This document shows positions 23,115 to 32,334 of a stretch of DNA of 40,465 bases, piece by piece. A model generated the notes under the pieces. The model saw only the letters and a list, made by a program, of their open reading frames with translations. It searched no databases and was not told the DNA's origin. The stretch's first letter is position 1, and every line of letters starts with the position of its first letter. The DNA comes from an uncultured Lachnospiraceae bacterium (GTDB lineage: Bacteria > Bacillota > Clostridia > Lachnospirales > Lachnospiraceae), in contig CANPZE010000024.1 of NCBI GenBank assembly GCA_947589315.1, positions 1-40,465 of the forward strand, read 5' to 3'. A program made the position numbers and the translations under genes.

Positions 23115-24254
23115 ATGAAGGAAATGAAACTTATATGTCTATCCGGCGCATATAAAAATGCTGGAGATTTTTTAATAGAAATGCGCACAAAACGCTTGCT
23201 AGAGCATGTACTGAAAAATATTTCCATCACTACTATTTTGCGTAAAGATATAGTGGAACGCTTTGCTGAAATAGAAAAAGCAGATGCCGTTATATACAGT
23301 GGCGGACCTATCTATTTACAAGACTTAAATACCTATATGCCACTCAAATATTGTAAACAGCTTGTTGAAAAAACAATGATCTTAGGCGGTGGCTGGTGGG
23401 GCGATAATGCAGGAAGCGAATCAAACTACGAATACCAGTTTACTGAAGAGAGCAAAATGTTTTTTGCTGCAGTTGGTAAATACGGCTACGGTTGCAGTTG
23501 CCGAGATTTATATACGGTCCGTGCACTGCAAAAGGAACAGGTCCAAAATGTTTTTATGGTAGGATGTCCGGCATGGTATGACCTGAAATATATACATGAA
23601 AAAGTACTTGCCTCTGGCAAAATAATAAAAAACATCCTTATATCCGATCCGGCTATGGATTGTAATTTTTCATTGTCATTAATGCTCATTGACTATCTGA
23701 AAAAACGCTATCCGGATGCCACAATCTCCTATGTTTTTCACAGAGGCACAACAACCGATGAATATACGCCATATGAAATGGCAGCTTCGATTCAAAACTT
23801 CATTGAAGAATTAGAAAAACGTTCCATTCAATATACGGATATTTCCTATTGTGCCGACGGATTTCAGATATATGATACATGTGATCTGCATGTTGGTTTT
23901 CGAGTGCATGCTCATATTTATAACCTGTCACACCGCAACCGCACAGTTTTGATCGAGGAAGACGGAAGGGGCGCCGGCGTCAATCAAGCGCTGGGCCTTC
24001 CACATATCAAAGCTTATAATGATGAGATTTCTTCCATGATTCCCGAACTTCGGGCATGGCGGAGAAACTCAGGGAAAATTAAAAACTCCCATTTTTTAGA
24101 AGAGGTCGCTCTCTATCTGGATATATTAGAATGCACACACGATCAATATTTGTTGAATGCATTTTCACTGATGGAAGAATATTATTTTCAAATGGTAAAA
24201 TTTATTAAACGATTAGAAAAAAGGGGGGGGAGCAATGGTATTATATTGTGTTGA
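23115..24254 (+). CDS. Polysaccharide pyruvyltransferase-like protein (cluster B)
   Basis: A 379-residue protein of the polysaccharide pyruvyl transferase superfamily. It opens LICLSGAYKNAGDFLIEMR, has VIYSGGPIYLQD and MILGGGWWGDNAG, and ends with the donor-side signature CDLHVGFRVHAHIYNLSHRN. Members add pyruvate ketals or, in some cases, act as glycosyltransferases; which applies here is not clear. Its last codons overlap the next gene by 20 bp, and a run of eight G lies at 24223-24230 just before that gene's ATG. A length change in this run would alter the last eight residues of this protein. Confidence 0.75.
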   Translation: MKEMKLICLSGAYKNAGDFLIEMRTKRLLEHVLKNISITTILRKDIVERFAEIEKADAVIYSGGPIYLQDLNTYMPLKYCKQLVEKTMILGGGWWGDNAGSESNYEYQFTEESKMFFAAVGKYGYGCSCRDLYTVRALQKEQVQNVFMVGCPAWYDLKYIHEKVLASGKIIKNILISDPAMDCNFSLSLMLIDYLKKRYPDATISYVFHRGTTTDEYTPYEMAASIQNFIEELEKRSIQYTDISYCADGFQIYDTCDLHVGFRVHAHIYNLSHRNRTVLIEEDGRGAGVNQALGLPHIKAYNDEISSMIPELRAWRRNSGKIKNSHFLEEVALYLDILECTHDQYLLNAFSLMEEYYFQMVKFIKRLEKRGGSNGIILC

Positions 24255-25842
24255 TGCTCCGGTTTTTATCGGCTATGCATTATTGCACAGATATGCCTAT
24301 CAGCCAGAACAAAAAGCTGTGCTGATAGCGGACAAAAATATGTACGAAACCCGCGGACTGCTGGGTGTATTGAAAAATTTTAAGGACAATCAGATATTTG
24401 ACGATGTCATTATCTGCAATTTATTTTTAGATACCCATTTAAACTGTGATGAAAAAACCTATACAAAATATTGTATTGATTTTTTTAATGAAGCATTTAC
24501 GAGTAATGGGTACCGCCCAGAACAATTTGATACTATTTACAGCATTAATGATGATTGGGATGGCATGATCAACCTTTATTTCAATCTCATTGAAAAAGAA
24601 TATATCTGGCTGGCTGCGAATCGGGACTGCCTGATGGACTTACCACAATTTTCTGGCAGCCGCCAATTCCTTGAATTAGTGGAAAAATATCAGTTTATTA
24701 CTCCATTTGCCCCATTTGCCTGTGCTGAACTGCAGGCAGACAGCAGTATAGAGATGTTGGAAACCATGCGCATGCGCAAAAAAGACTATCGCATCTGGGA
24801 TAAAAAAGCAGCATTAGAAGCGCTTCCTGAAGAAATACTTGCTACAATCATACGTTCCTATGGTTCTCAAGACGTTGCTGACGATAGCTGCCTGTTAATC
24901 GTCAACAGCTATGGCGCCTGCTTTTATGTAGGCGAATATACAGAAAAGGTGAAACGCATTCTCGGTGTGCGAACAAATTTATATGCCGAAGTATTTTCGG
25001 TAATGAATAACACAGCACTGGATTATTATATACCAGAAAATATGTATGTTTATATGAAGCCTCATCCAAATGATCCTATTTCCGATGAAATGTTGCAGCA
25101 AATTTATGGCGGCTGCATAAAGAACCTGACTACTGCCCCATATGAACTGACTCAAAAATATTTGCAAAGCCAAAAAGTTAAATTTTCATATATCATTGGT
25201 TATGACAGCAATGCCTTAGAGGTGATCGGAAAAGATTTGTATGAAAAAAAATATGTCCTCGGCAAATCTTTTATGAGAACGTGGTTTTTCTACGATAGCT
25301 TGTATACAGTGCAACAGCTTGCCCAGTATTTTAAAAGAGAACTCTATGCTGAGGAGGATATTTACGAACAATTGCTATTTATGGGAAATAATGCTATCAA
25401 TGGTATTTCTATCCTATCCGAAGAAAAACAAAATATTCATGAAACGGTTATAATTATTAACTGCCTTACACTACAACAGAGTGAATGGAACTGTTCAGAT
25501 GTTATTGAACACTTTGGAAAGGATAATATCATTTGCTTTTTGAATAATGATCTGTCAGAACTGTTTTTTGAAGAGCTGCACCACAAATACCTCTCTCCGC
25601 TCATTATACATAAAACATTGATGGACGAAAATAAATTACCATTATACCGTAATGAAACCATCTGGATATATGCTGCCAATCCTCATATGCACCGCAGGCT
25701 ATATGATTTCAGGATTGACCGATTTTTGCCAAGGCAACAACTCCGGCTTAGTATTCAAAAAAATACGCCTATGGAAAATGAAATACTATTTCAGCGTTGT
25801 TGGATCGCACATAGTTTATATCAAAAAGGAGAAACAGAATGA
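24235..25842 (+). CDS. Putative glycosyltransferase with a KPHP motif, sialyltransferase-like (cluster B)
   Basis: A 535-residue protein I cannot place firmly. YVYMKPHPNDPISDE (about residues 276-290) and IIGYDSNALEVIG (about 320-332) resemble the HP and Ser-containing motifs of bacterial sialyl- and polysialyltransferases (GT52 and related CMP-sugar GT-B enzymes). Context fits: the next two genes make and activate a nonulosonic acid, so this could be the enzyme that transfers it. The C-terminal 130 residues are unassigned. Translation starts in the tail of the pyruvyltransferase-like gene, with an eight-G run serving as ribosome binding site, and its end overlaps the next ATG by 4 bp. Confidence 0.5.
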   Translation: MVLYCVDAPVFIGYALLHRYAYQPEQKAVLIADKNMYETRGLLGVLKNFKDNQIFDDVIICNLFLDTHLNCDEKTYTKYCIDFFNEAFTSNGYRPEQFDTIYSINDDWDGMINLYFNLIEKEYIWLAANRDCLMDLPQFSGSRQFLELVEKYQFITPFAPFACAELQADSSIEMLETMRMRKKDYRIWDKKAALEALPEEILATIIRSYGSQDVADDSCLLIVNSYGACFYVGEYTEKVKRILGVRTNLYAEVFSVMNNTALDYYIPENMYVYMKPHPNDPISDEMLQQIYGGCIKNLTTAPYELTQKYLQSQKVKFSYIIGYDSNALEVIGKDLYEKKYVLGKSFMRTWFFYDSLYTVQQLAQYFKRELYAEEDIYEQLLFMGNNAINGISILSEEKQNIHETVIIINCLTLQQSEWNCSDVIEHFGKDNIICFLNNDLSELFFEELHHKYLSPLIIHKTLMDENKLPLYRNETIWIYAANPHMHRRLYDFRIDRFLPRQQLRLSIQKNTPMENEILFQRCWIAHSLYQKGETE

Positions 25843-27476
25843 ACCTATTAGCAGTAATCCCCGCCAGAGGTGGTTCTAAAGGAATACCTAGAAAAAATAT
25901 CCGTAATCTATGCGGAAAACCATTGATTTCTTATGTTATAGAAACATTACGGACAAGCAGCTATCCATTGGAGGTGGTCGTCTCATCTGATGATAATGAA
26001 ATTCTATATGTGGCAGAAAAATTTGGAGCTATTCCTATCCTTCGGCCGGAGCAATTGGCTCTTGACGCAGTAACATTGGATTCGGTAGTATACCATGCTG
26101 TGTCATTTATGGAACAGACAAACAATGTGCGTTACGACTATATCATTACCATACAGCCAACCTCTCCTTTACTGACGGCCAATACATTAGACCATGCCAT
26201 TTCCCGTACAATACAAAAGGGATATGACACTGTACTCAGCGCCGTAAATCATCCTAAATTGTCATGGCGGCAGGAAGGCGAACACTTTTATCCAAATTAT
26301 ACGGCACGTGTTAATCGACAATATATGGATAAATATTTTGTAGAAACAGGCGCATTTGTTATTTCCAAACGTGATGTTGTTACAAAAAATTCCCGTTTCG
26401 GAGACTCCGTATCGGTTTATGAAGTTCCAGAACAGGAAAGTATTGACATTGATACGATAGAAGACTGGTGGTTAGTCGAAAAGCAATTAATGAAAAAAAC
26501 GATTCTGATCCGTGTAGACGGCTACAAGGAAATCGGCATGGGGCATATATACCGCGGCTTACAGCTAATTGAAGCATTGACAGACTGTGATGTGTTTTTT
26601 GTGCTGAACAAAAGAAGCACATTGGGGATCGAAAAGATCAAAAACCAATTTTATCCTTACATAGTAATTGAAGACGAGGCAGAGCTTCCCGAGATCATTA
26701 CTGCCAAACAGGTGGATATTGTTGTAAACGATATATTAAACACAAGTGTTTCCTATATGCAGATGCTCAAACAGTGTGGCGTCCGCATTGTTAATTTTGA
26801 AGATTTAGGGGAGGGCGCTTATCTTGCTGATAGTGTTATCAATGACTTATATGAACCGTGTAATGATTCCCCGAATTTCTTCTGGGGAAGCGATTATTAT
26901 TTAATCCGCAATGAATTTTTGTTAGAAAAGCCTGGTAAATTTTCCGAAAAAGTCAAAGAAATACTGGTCGTATTTGGCGGTACTGATCCAGCAAACCTGA
27001 CAAAAAAAACAGTAAGCACCTTAAAAGAAATTGCAAGGACAAAGGAATTTCACTGCACTGTTATTTTAGGTATGGGATATGAAGACCAGGAAACTATTCA
27101 GGCATTGGTGAGCGGACAAGAGAATGTATTTACCGTTATACAGGATATTAAAAATATGTCTGTCTACATGAAAGAAGCAGATCTGGCTATATCTTCCCAG
27201 GGGCGGACTATGCTGGAACTGGCCTCCATGGCAGTCCCAACGATTCTGCTGGCCGAACACCTGCGGGAAAGCCGGCATGAATTTGGCAGTTTAAAGAACG
27301 GCTTTTTGAATTTAGGAGTCGGTGGGGAATTAGAAGAAAAGACATTGTATAAAACTATTGTTTGGCTGATGGAGTGCCGGCAGATCCGGGAAGCTATGTA
27401 TAAAGAAATGTCCCAGAAGGATTTAAGGCATGGGTTTGATAGAGTAAAGCAAATTTTATTGAGAGGACAATTATGA
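25839..27476 (+). CDS. Fusion of a CMP-nonulosonate cytidylyltransferase and a PseG-like UDP-sugar hydrolase (cluster B)
   Basis: A 545-residue two-domain protein. Residues 1-220 are a NeuA/PseF-type cytidylyltransferase (LLAVIPARGGSKGIPRKNI, then TIQPTSPLL and VETGAFVI). Residues from about 222 resemble PseG, the GT-B-fold enzyme that removes UDP from the precursor sugar (ILIRVDGYKEIGMGHIYRGL, later EILVVFGGTDPANLT and ISSQGRTMLELASMAVP). Together they would perform the step before and the step after the synthase encoded next. The PseG-like half points to pseudaminic acid or a relative and not sialic acid, but the product is not certain. It overlaps its neighbours by 4 bp on each side. Confidence 0.87.
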   Translation: MNLLAVIPARGGSKGIPRKNIRNLCGKPLISYVIETLRTSSYPLEVVVSSDDNEILYVAEKFGAIPILRPEQLALDAVTLDSVVYHAVSFMEQTNNVRYDYIITIQPTSPLLTANTLDHAISRTIQKGYDTVLSAVNHPKLSWRQEGEHFYPNYTARVNRQYMDKYFVETGAFVISKRDVVTKNSRFGDSVSVYEVPEQESIDIDTIEDWWLVEKQLMKKTILIRVDGYKEIGMGHIYRGLQLIEALTDCDVFFVLNKRSTLGIEKIKNQFYPYIVIEDEAELPEIITAKQVDIVVNDILNTSVSYMQMLKQCGVRIVNFEDLGEGAYLADSVINDLYEPCNDSPNFFWGSDYYLIRNEFLLEKPGKFSEKVKEILVVFGGTDPANLTKKTVSTLKEIARTKEFHCTVILGMGYEDQETIQALVSGQENVFTVIQDIKNMSVYMKEADLAISSQGRTMLELASMAVPTILLAEHLRESRHEFGSLKNGFLNLGVGGELEEKTLYKTIVWLMECRQIREAMYKEMSQKDLRHGFDRVKQILLRGQL

Positions 27477-28543
27477 AAAATAATATTATGAACCGACTAT
27501 TCCATAATCAATTTGTTTTAATTGCTGAAATCGGAGTCAACTATTATGATATCGCAGCAAAGGAAGGCATTTCCCCTATGGAAGCCGCTAAGAAAATGAT
27601 CGCTGCTGCAAAAAAAAGCGGTATTCATGCTGTAAAATTCCAGAGCTACAAGGCTGAGACACTGGCGGCTAAACAATCCCCCGCCTATTGGGATACCACC
27701 GAAGAAACCGAAACTTCCCAATATCGCTTATTCAAAAAGTTTGATACATTTGGATATAAAGAGTACCGTGAATTGGCAGAATATTGTGATGAGATTGATA
27801 TTGAGTTTTTATCGACTGCTTTTGACATGGAATCTGCCGATTACCTTGAACCTCTTATGAATGTGTATAAGATCTCTTCATCTGATTTGAACAATCATCA
27901 TTTTGTTGAATACCAGGCAAAGAAGGGGAAACCAATTTTATTGTCAGTTGGCGCTTCCAGACAGGATGAAATTGCAGAAACCATTCAGGTAATACGGGCA
28001 TTTAATCAAAACCCCATTGTACTGATGCACTGTGTCTTAGAGTATCCAACGCCGTATGAACATGCAAACCTAAATAAAATAGTCGGTCTGCAAGAACATT
28101 TCCCTGAATGTATCATTGGCTACTCCGATCACACAAAACCCGATGCCGGATACGATGTGTTGAAAACAGCATATACATTAGGTGCAAATATAATCGAAAA
28201 GCATTTTACTTTAGATAAAACCCTAAAAGGAAACGACCACTATCACGCTATGGATGAAAAAGATGCGGAACGGATTCTGCAAGATATAGAAAAAATAAGC
28301 ATTCTAAGAGGCTCTAAGGAACTGCGCTGCCTGGACAGCGAAAAAGCTGCCCGGCGCAACGCCAGGCGCTCTTTGGTAGCAGCTACAGATATTAAAAAAG
28401 GAACTATACTGACGCAGGATATGATCACTTTTAAACGGCCGGGAACCGGAATCCCCGCTAACGAATATTCTGACGTGATCGGCAGACAGAGCATCATAGA
28501 TATTGCAGAGGACACAATATTGACAAAGAGCATGATAAGATGA
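27473..28543 (+). CDS. NeuB-family nonulosonic acid synthase (cluster B)
   Basis: A 356-residue synthase that condenses phosphoenolpyruvate with an amino-sugar aldehyde to give a nine-carbon nonulosonic acid (sialic, legionaminic or pseudaminic type). The TIM-barrel start FVLIAEIGVNYYD, then AVKFQSYKAETL, FLSTAFDMESADYL, VYKISSSDL, LLSVGAS, YSDHT and NIIEKHFTLD are family motifs; the C-terminal 65 residues are the SAF antifreeze-like domain (RRSLVAATDIKKGTILTQDMI). It overlaps the preceding gene by 4 bp and ends cluster B. Dehydratase, aminotransferase and acetyltransferase genes for the precursor are not in cluster B. Confidence 0.92.
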   Translation: MKNNIMNRLFHNQFVLIAEIGVNYYDIAAKEGISPMEAAKKMIAAAKKSGIHAVKFQSYKAETLAAKQSPAYWDTTEETETSQYRLFKKFDTFGYKEYRELAEYCDEIDIEFLSTAFDMESADYLEPLMNVYKISSSDLNNHHFVEYQAKKGKPILLSVGASRQDEIAETIQVIRAFNQNPIVLMHCVLEYPTPYEHANLNKIVGLQEHFPECIIGYSDHTKPDAGYDVLKTAYTLGANIIEKHFTLDKTLKGNDHYHAMDEKDAERILQDIEKISILRGSKELRCLDSEKAARRNARRSLVAATDIKKGTILTQDMITFKRPGTGIPANEYSDVIGRQSIIDIAEDTILTKSMIR

Positions 28544-28558
28544 ATGTAAAAATTAAAA

Positions 28559-30388
28559 TCATCTTCTCTTCCTCTTCTTTTGTCCTTTGTTCTCTTTCCG
28601 GGGGCGGATCAGACATTTCCGGTCATAACCGATCAGATCCCGGCGGCCTGCCTTGATCAAGGCTTCCCGCACTAATTCATAATTGGCGGGCGCGCGGTAC
28701 TGCATCAGCGCCCTCTGCAGTCTTTTCTCATGGGGATTGGTCGGAACATACACCTTCTCCCCTGTTCTGGGGTCCAGTCCGGTATAATACATGCAGGTAG
28801 ATATCGTGGAGGGGGTGGGGTAAAAATCCTGTACCTGCTCTGGCATATAACCCAGATCCCGAAGATATTCTGCCAGTTCTATTGCCTGCTGCAGGCCAGA
28901 GCCTGGATGCGAGGACATCAGATAGGGTACCAGGAACTGTTTCTTGCCAGACTGCTTATTCACCCGCTGATACCGCTTCACAAATCGGTCATATACAGAT
29001 CTGGGGGGCTTCCCCATCTTCTGCAGCACAGCATCCGACACATGCTCCGGCGCCACGCGCAGCTGTCCGCTGATATGATGCTCGCATAGTTCCCGGAGAA
29101 AACGGTCGTCCGGGTCCTCCATCAGATAATCGAAGCGGATCCCGGAGCGGACAAATACTTTTTTCACTCCTGGCAGCTGACGCAGCCGGCGCAGCAGCTT
29201 CAAATAATCGGAATGGTCTACCCGCAGATTCGGACAAGGTTCGGGAAACAGGCACTGCCGCCCGGTACAGACGCCCTTACTCTTCTGTTTCTCACAGGCC
29301 GTATGGCGGAAATTTGCCGTAGGCCCTCCCACGTCATGAATGTACCCTTTAAAATCCGGCTCCCGGATCATTTGCTGCGCCTCCCGGAGAATAGACTCAT
29401 GGCTCCTGGTCTGTAGTACTCTTCCCTGATGAAACGTAAGGGCGCAAAAGCTACAGCCGCCAAAACAGCCCCGGTTACTGGTAAGGCTGAATTTAATCTC
29501 CTGCAGGGCCGGTACTCCTCCCTGCGCCTCATAGGAGGGATGGTATTGCCTGGTATAAGGCAGCTCATATATATCGTCCATTTCCAGCTGGGTCAAGGGC
29601 CGGGCGGGAGGATTCTGCACAATATACAAATGGTCATTGTAAGGCTCTACCAAGCGCTTGCCCGTGATATGGTCCGTATTGGAATACTGGGTATAGAAAC
29701 TCTGCGCATATTTCTCTTTATCCTCCTTCAGTTCATCATAGGAGGGAAGGATCACAGCATCGTATATGCTGTCCAGGGACCGCGCCCGGTAAACTGTCCC
29801 ATTAATAAAGGTGATATCTTCCACGGCCAGTCCACTGTCCAGCGCCTCTGCGATCTCCACGATCGACAGTTCCCCCATTCCGTATGAGAGAATGTCAGCC
29901 TGGGAATCCACCAGAATTGAATGCTTAAGGCGGTTGGACCAATAATCATAATGCGCCAGCCGGCGCAGGCTCGCCTCAATCCCCCCAATGATAATGGGCG
30001 TCTTCTTATAGACTTTGCGAATCAGATTGCAATATACTATTGTAGCGTAATCCGGCCGCTTTCCGATCACTCCTCCCGGCGTATAGGCATCTGTGCTCCT
30101 CCGCTTTTTAGAGACTGTGTAATGATTCACCATGGAATCCATATTGCCGGCAGACACCAGGAACCCGAGGCGTGGCTTGCCAAAGACCTGAATACTCTGC
30201 TCCTGTTTCCAATCCGGCTGGGCAATGATCCCTACCCGATAGCCTCTGGACTCCAATACCCTGGAAATAATGGCCATTCCGAAGGAGGAATGGTCCACGT
30301 AGGCATCGCCCGATATATAGACAAAATCCACCTGTTCCCATCCTCGTTCCTGCATTTCCTTCCGGCTTATGGGCAAAAATCCATTCAT
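28559..30388 (-). CDS. YgiQ-family radical SAM protein
   Basis: A 609-residue radical SAM enzyme of the YgiQ family (UPF0313). An N-terminal domain ([22 protein letters not shown], then [19 protein letters not shown] and [12 protein letters not shown]) is followed by the radical SAM cluster motif CFGGCSFC (CxxxCxxC) and SSHPGSG. The C-terminal tail is strongly basic ([12 protein letters not shown]). Function is unknown to my knowledge. It converges on neuB with only 15 bp between stops. It has its own promoter and AAGGAG 7 nt before the ATG. The return to GC-richer codons marks the right edge of the accessory region. Confidence 0.93.
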   Translation of the reverse strand: MNGFLPISRKEMQERGWEQVDFVYISGDAYVDHSSFGMAIISRVLESRGYRVGIIAQPDWKQEQSIQVFGKPRLGFLVSAGNMDSMVNHYTVSKKRRSTDAYTPGGVIGKRPDYATIVYCNLIRKVYKKTPIIIGGIEASLRRLAHYDYWSNRLKHSILVDSQADILSYGMGELSIVEIAEALDSGLAVEDITFINGTVYRARSLDSIYDAVILPSYDELKEDKEKYAQSFYTQYSNTDHITGKRLVEPYNDHLYIVQNPPARPLTQLEMDDIYELPYTRQYHPSYEAQGGVPALQEIKFSLTSNRGCFGGCSFCALTFHQGRVLQTRSHESILREAQQMIREPDFKGYIHDVGGPTANFRHTACEKQKSKGVCTGRQCLFPEPCPNLRVDHSDYLKLLRRLRQLPGVKKVFVRSGIRFDYLMEDPDDRFLRELCEHHISGQLRVAPEHVSDAVLQKMGKPPRSVYDRFVKRYQRVNKQSGKKQFLVPYLMSSHPGSGLQQAIELAEYLRDLGYMPEQVQDFYPTPSTISTCMYYTGLDPRTGEKVYVPTNPHEKRLQRALMQYRAPANYELVREALIKAGRRDLIGYDRKCLIRPRKENKGQKKRKRR

Positions 30389-30459
30389 ACAGCAGCTCCT
30401 TCCCGGTTGTCTTCCCTTTCTCCCTGTATTTGCCTGCTATTTTTCCAAAAGCTTTCTTT

Positions 30460-30488
30460 ATTATATGACATCCTCAAAAAAATAGCAA
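30460..30488 (-). promoter_or_regulatory. Promoter of ygiQ
   Basis: On the minus strand TTGCTA (30488-30483), a 17-bp spacer and a perfect TATAAT (30465-30460). It predicts a leader of about 65 nt. Confidence 0.7.
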
Positions 30489-30551
30489 AATTTCCAGGAA
30501 TTTGGGAAAACCCGGCAAAATTTATCACTACTGTACTATTTTTTCATTTCG

Positions 30552-30560
30552 TGATATACT
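30552..30560 (+). promoter_or_regulatory. Extended -10 promoter of the GGDEF gene
   Basis: TG (30552-30553), one base, then TATACT (30555-30560), with no good -35. It is divergent from the ygiQ promoter. The leader would be about 28 nt and carries AGGAAGGA at 30578-30585. Confidence 0.5.
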
Positions 30561-30594
30561 AAAGATAATCAGAAATTAGGAAGGAAATTAATCT

Positions 30595-32334
30595 ATGGGA
30601 CAATATGACTGCAAGAAATGTCTGCCTGGGAAAGCTTCCCACAGACGTTCGTTTTACTTATCTGTATTTTTGTTCCTTCTATCCATGACCGGTTTTCTCC
30701 TTGCAGGCCATGCTGTCTCCGCTGACAGCTCGCAGCAGCGGGTATTATTTATCAGCTCTTATTCCTATGCATGGGAAACCGTACCGGAACAGATCCAGGG
30801 GATCCAGTCTGCGCTTGCTCCCAATGTACAGCTGGATTATAAATTTATGGATACAAAGAACATCAATACCAAAAAGAGCCAAAAACTGTTTTATCGCTCT
30901 ATGAAGCTTTATCTCTCCTCGGTACCTCAGTACGATGGCATCATCGTAGGGGATGATGATGCCTTTCAGTTTGCTCTGGATCACAGGGAGGAACTGTTTC
31001 CTGACATTCCTATCGCCTTTGAGGCTGTAAATAATCTGGAACTGGCTCAGAAAGCCGCTCTGGATCCTTGTATCTCCGGTGTGATAGAATCTCTGTCTTA
31101 CGACAATACGATCCGGCTGACTACACAGCTCTATCCGGACGCCAGGCATCTGGTGGCTGTCCTGGACGATACGATTACCGGTATCAGCGAAAGAAAGAAG
31201 TTCTATAACTGCCAGAAGGATTATCCCCAGCTGGATTTTCAGGAGATCAATACCTCACAGCTGACCGAGGCGGAGATTAAGGCCCGGCTGCAGGCATTAA
31301 AAAAGGATTCTATTCTGCTCTACATTATGTGCAGTGAAAATGCAGATAAGCACAATTACATAGGCCACGAGGGAATCCAGCTGGTATCCCGGAACGCCTC
31401 TATCCCTACCTTCAGCGTGGTATCCATCGGCCTTGGGCACGGCGTATTGGGAGGCGAGATCGTTTCTCAGGAACAGATGGGCGCCATTGCGGGGGAAATG
31501 ATCCAGAAACATTTAAACGGAGACGACTTCTCCAAGATCTCTATGCAGACGAAGTCACCCCGGACTTTTGCTTTTGATGAAAATGTAATGCGGCGTTTTA
31601 GCTTATCCGCCTCACAGCTTCCCAATGGCGCAACGATCATCAATCACGAAAAGACTTTTATGGAAAAATATCAGGAGGTCATCCGGATCGGTATCCAGAT
31701 TGTTCTCCTCTTTGTCCTGTTCCTGCTGCTTTTACTGCTGGATAATTTACGGGGACGGCGGCTCAACCATCAACTGAATACGGTTCAGCGTTCCCTGAAA
31801 CAGGCGGCCCGCTATGACCACCTGACCAGCCTCCCCAACCGAACAGTCTTTATGGAGACGATCCAGCAAAAAGAGGAGGACCAGGAGGAATTTTCCCTCG
31901 TCCTTTTTGATATTGACCATTTCAAATCCATCAATGATACACTGGGACATAATAACGGCGATATCGTCCTGCGGGAAATGGCTCACAGGATCATAAAGCA
32001 ATGCGATGCCTATTTCCAGGTCTACCGCCTGGGCGGGGATGAATTTACCGCCCTGATTGACAGTACAGACATTTCCATAATATGCCATTATGTAGAGAAG
32101 ATCCAGCATTCCTTCGATGCGCCCTTTTGCCTGAACGGAGAAGAGCGGGATGTACATTGCAGTATTGGTATCGCCCTGTTCCCGAAGGATGGTAAAACTA
32201 TTACGGAATTGATCGCCGCTGCCGATGACGCTATGTATGACGTAAAAAAGAATGGCAGAAACGGACTTCAGTTCTACCATCCCTCATTACATATTGATAA
32301 ATCTAATGCAGATGATACGCCTTCCAGACGCTAA
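30595..32334 (+). CDS. Membrane diguanylate cyclase with a periplasmic-binding sensor domain
   Basis: A 579-residue protein. Residues 18-43 form a signal anchor. About 48-330 resemble the ABC substrate-binding-like fold (VLFISSYSYAWETVPEQIQGI, then DGIIVGDDDAFQFAL and VLDDTITGISERKKFY), on the outer face. A second membrane helix is at about 362-384. The GGDEF domain occupies about 405-565 with an intact GGDEF at 480-484, so it is probably an active cyclic di-GMP synthase. The upstream inhibitory RxxD site reads KQCD, so product inhibition may be lost. No EAL domain. It is monocistronic, and its stop overlaps that of the convergent trpF. Confidence 0.9.
   Translation: MGQYDCKKCLPGKASHRRSFYLSVFLFLLSMTGFLLAGHAVSADSSQQRVLFISSYSYAWETVPEQIQGIQSALAPNVQLDYKFMDTKNINTKKSQKLFYRSMKLYLSSVPQYDGIIVGDDDAFQFALDHREELFPDIPIAFEAVNNLELAQKAALDPCISGVIESLSYDNTIRLTTQLYPDARHLVAVLDDTITGISERKKFYNCQKDYPQLDFQEINTSQLTEAEIKARLQALKKDSILLYIMCSENADKHNYIGHEGIQLVSRNASIPTFSVVSIGLGHGVLGGEIVSQEQMGAIAGEMIQKHLNGDDFSKISMQTKSPRTFAFDENVMRRFSLSASQLPNGATIINHEKTFMEKYQEVIRIGIQIVLLFVLFLLLLLLDNLRGRRLNHQLNTVQRSLKQAARYDHLTSLPNRTVFMETIQQKEEDQEEFSLVLFDIDHFKSINDTLGHNNGDIVLREMAHRIIKQCDAYFQVYRLGGDEFTALIDSTDISIICHYVEKIQHSFDAPFCLNGEERDVHCSIGIALFPKDGKTITELIAAADDAMYDVKKNGRNGLQFYHPSLHIDKSNADDTPSRR

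Noticed and set aside
28537-28565. AAGATGA/TCATCTT hairpin between neuB and ygiQ as terminator
   Set aside because: A 7-bp AT-rich stem with a 15-nt loop and only a mixed C/T tract is too weak to call.
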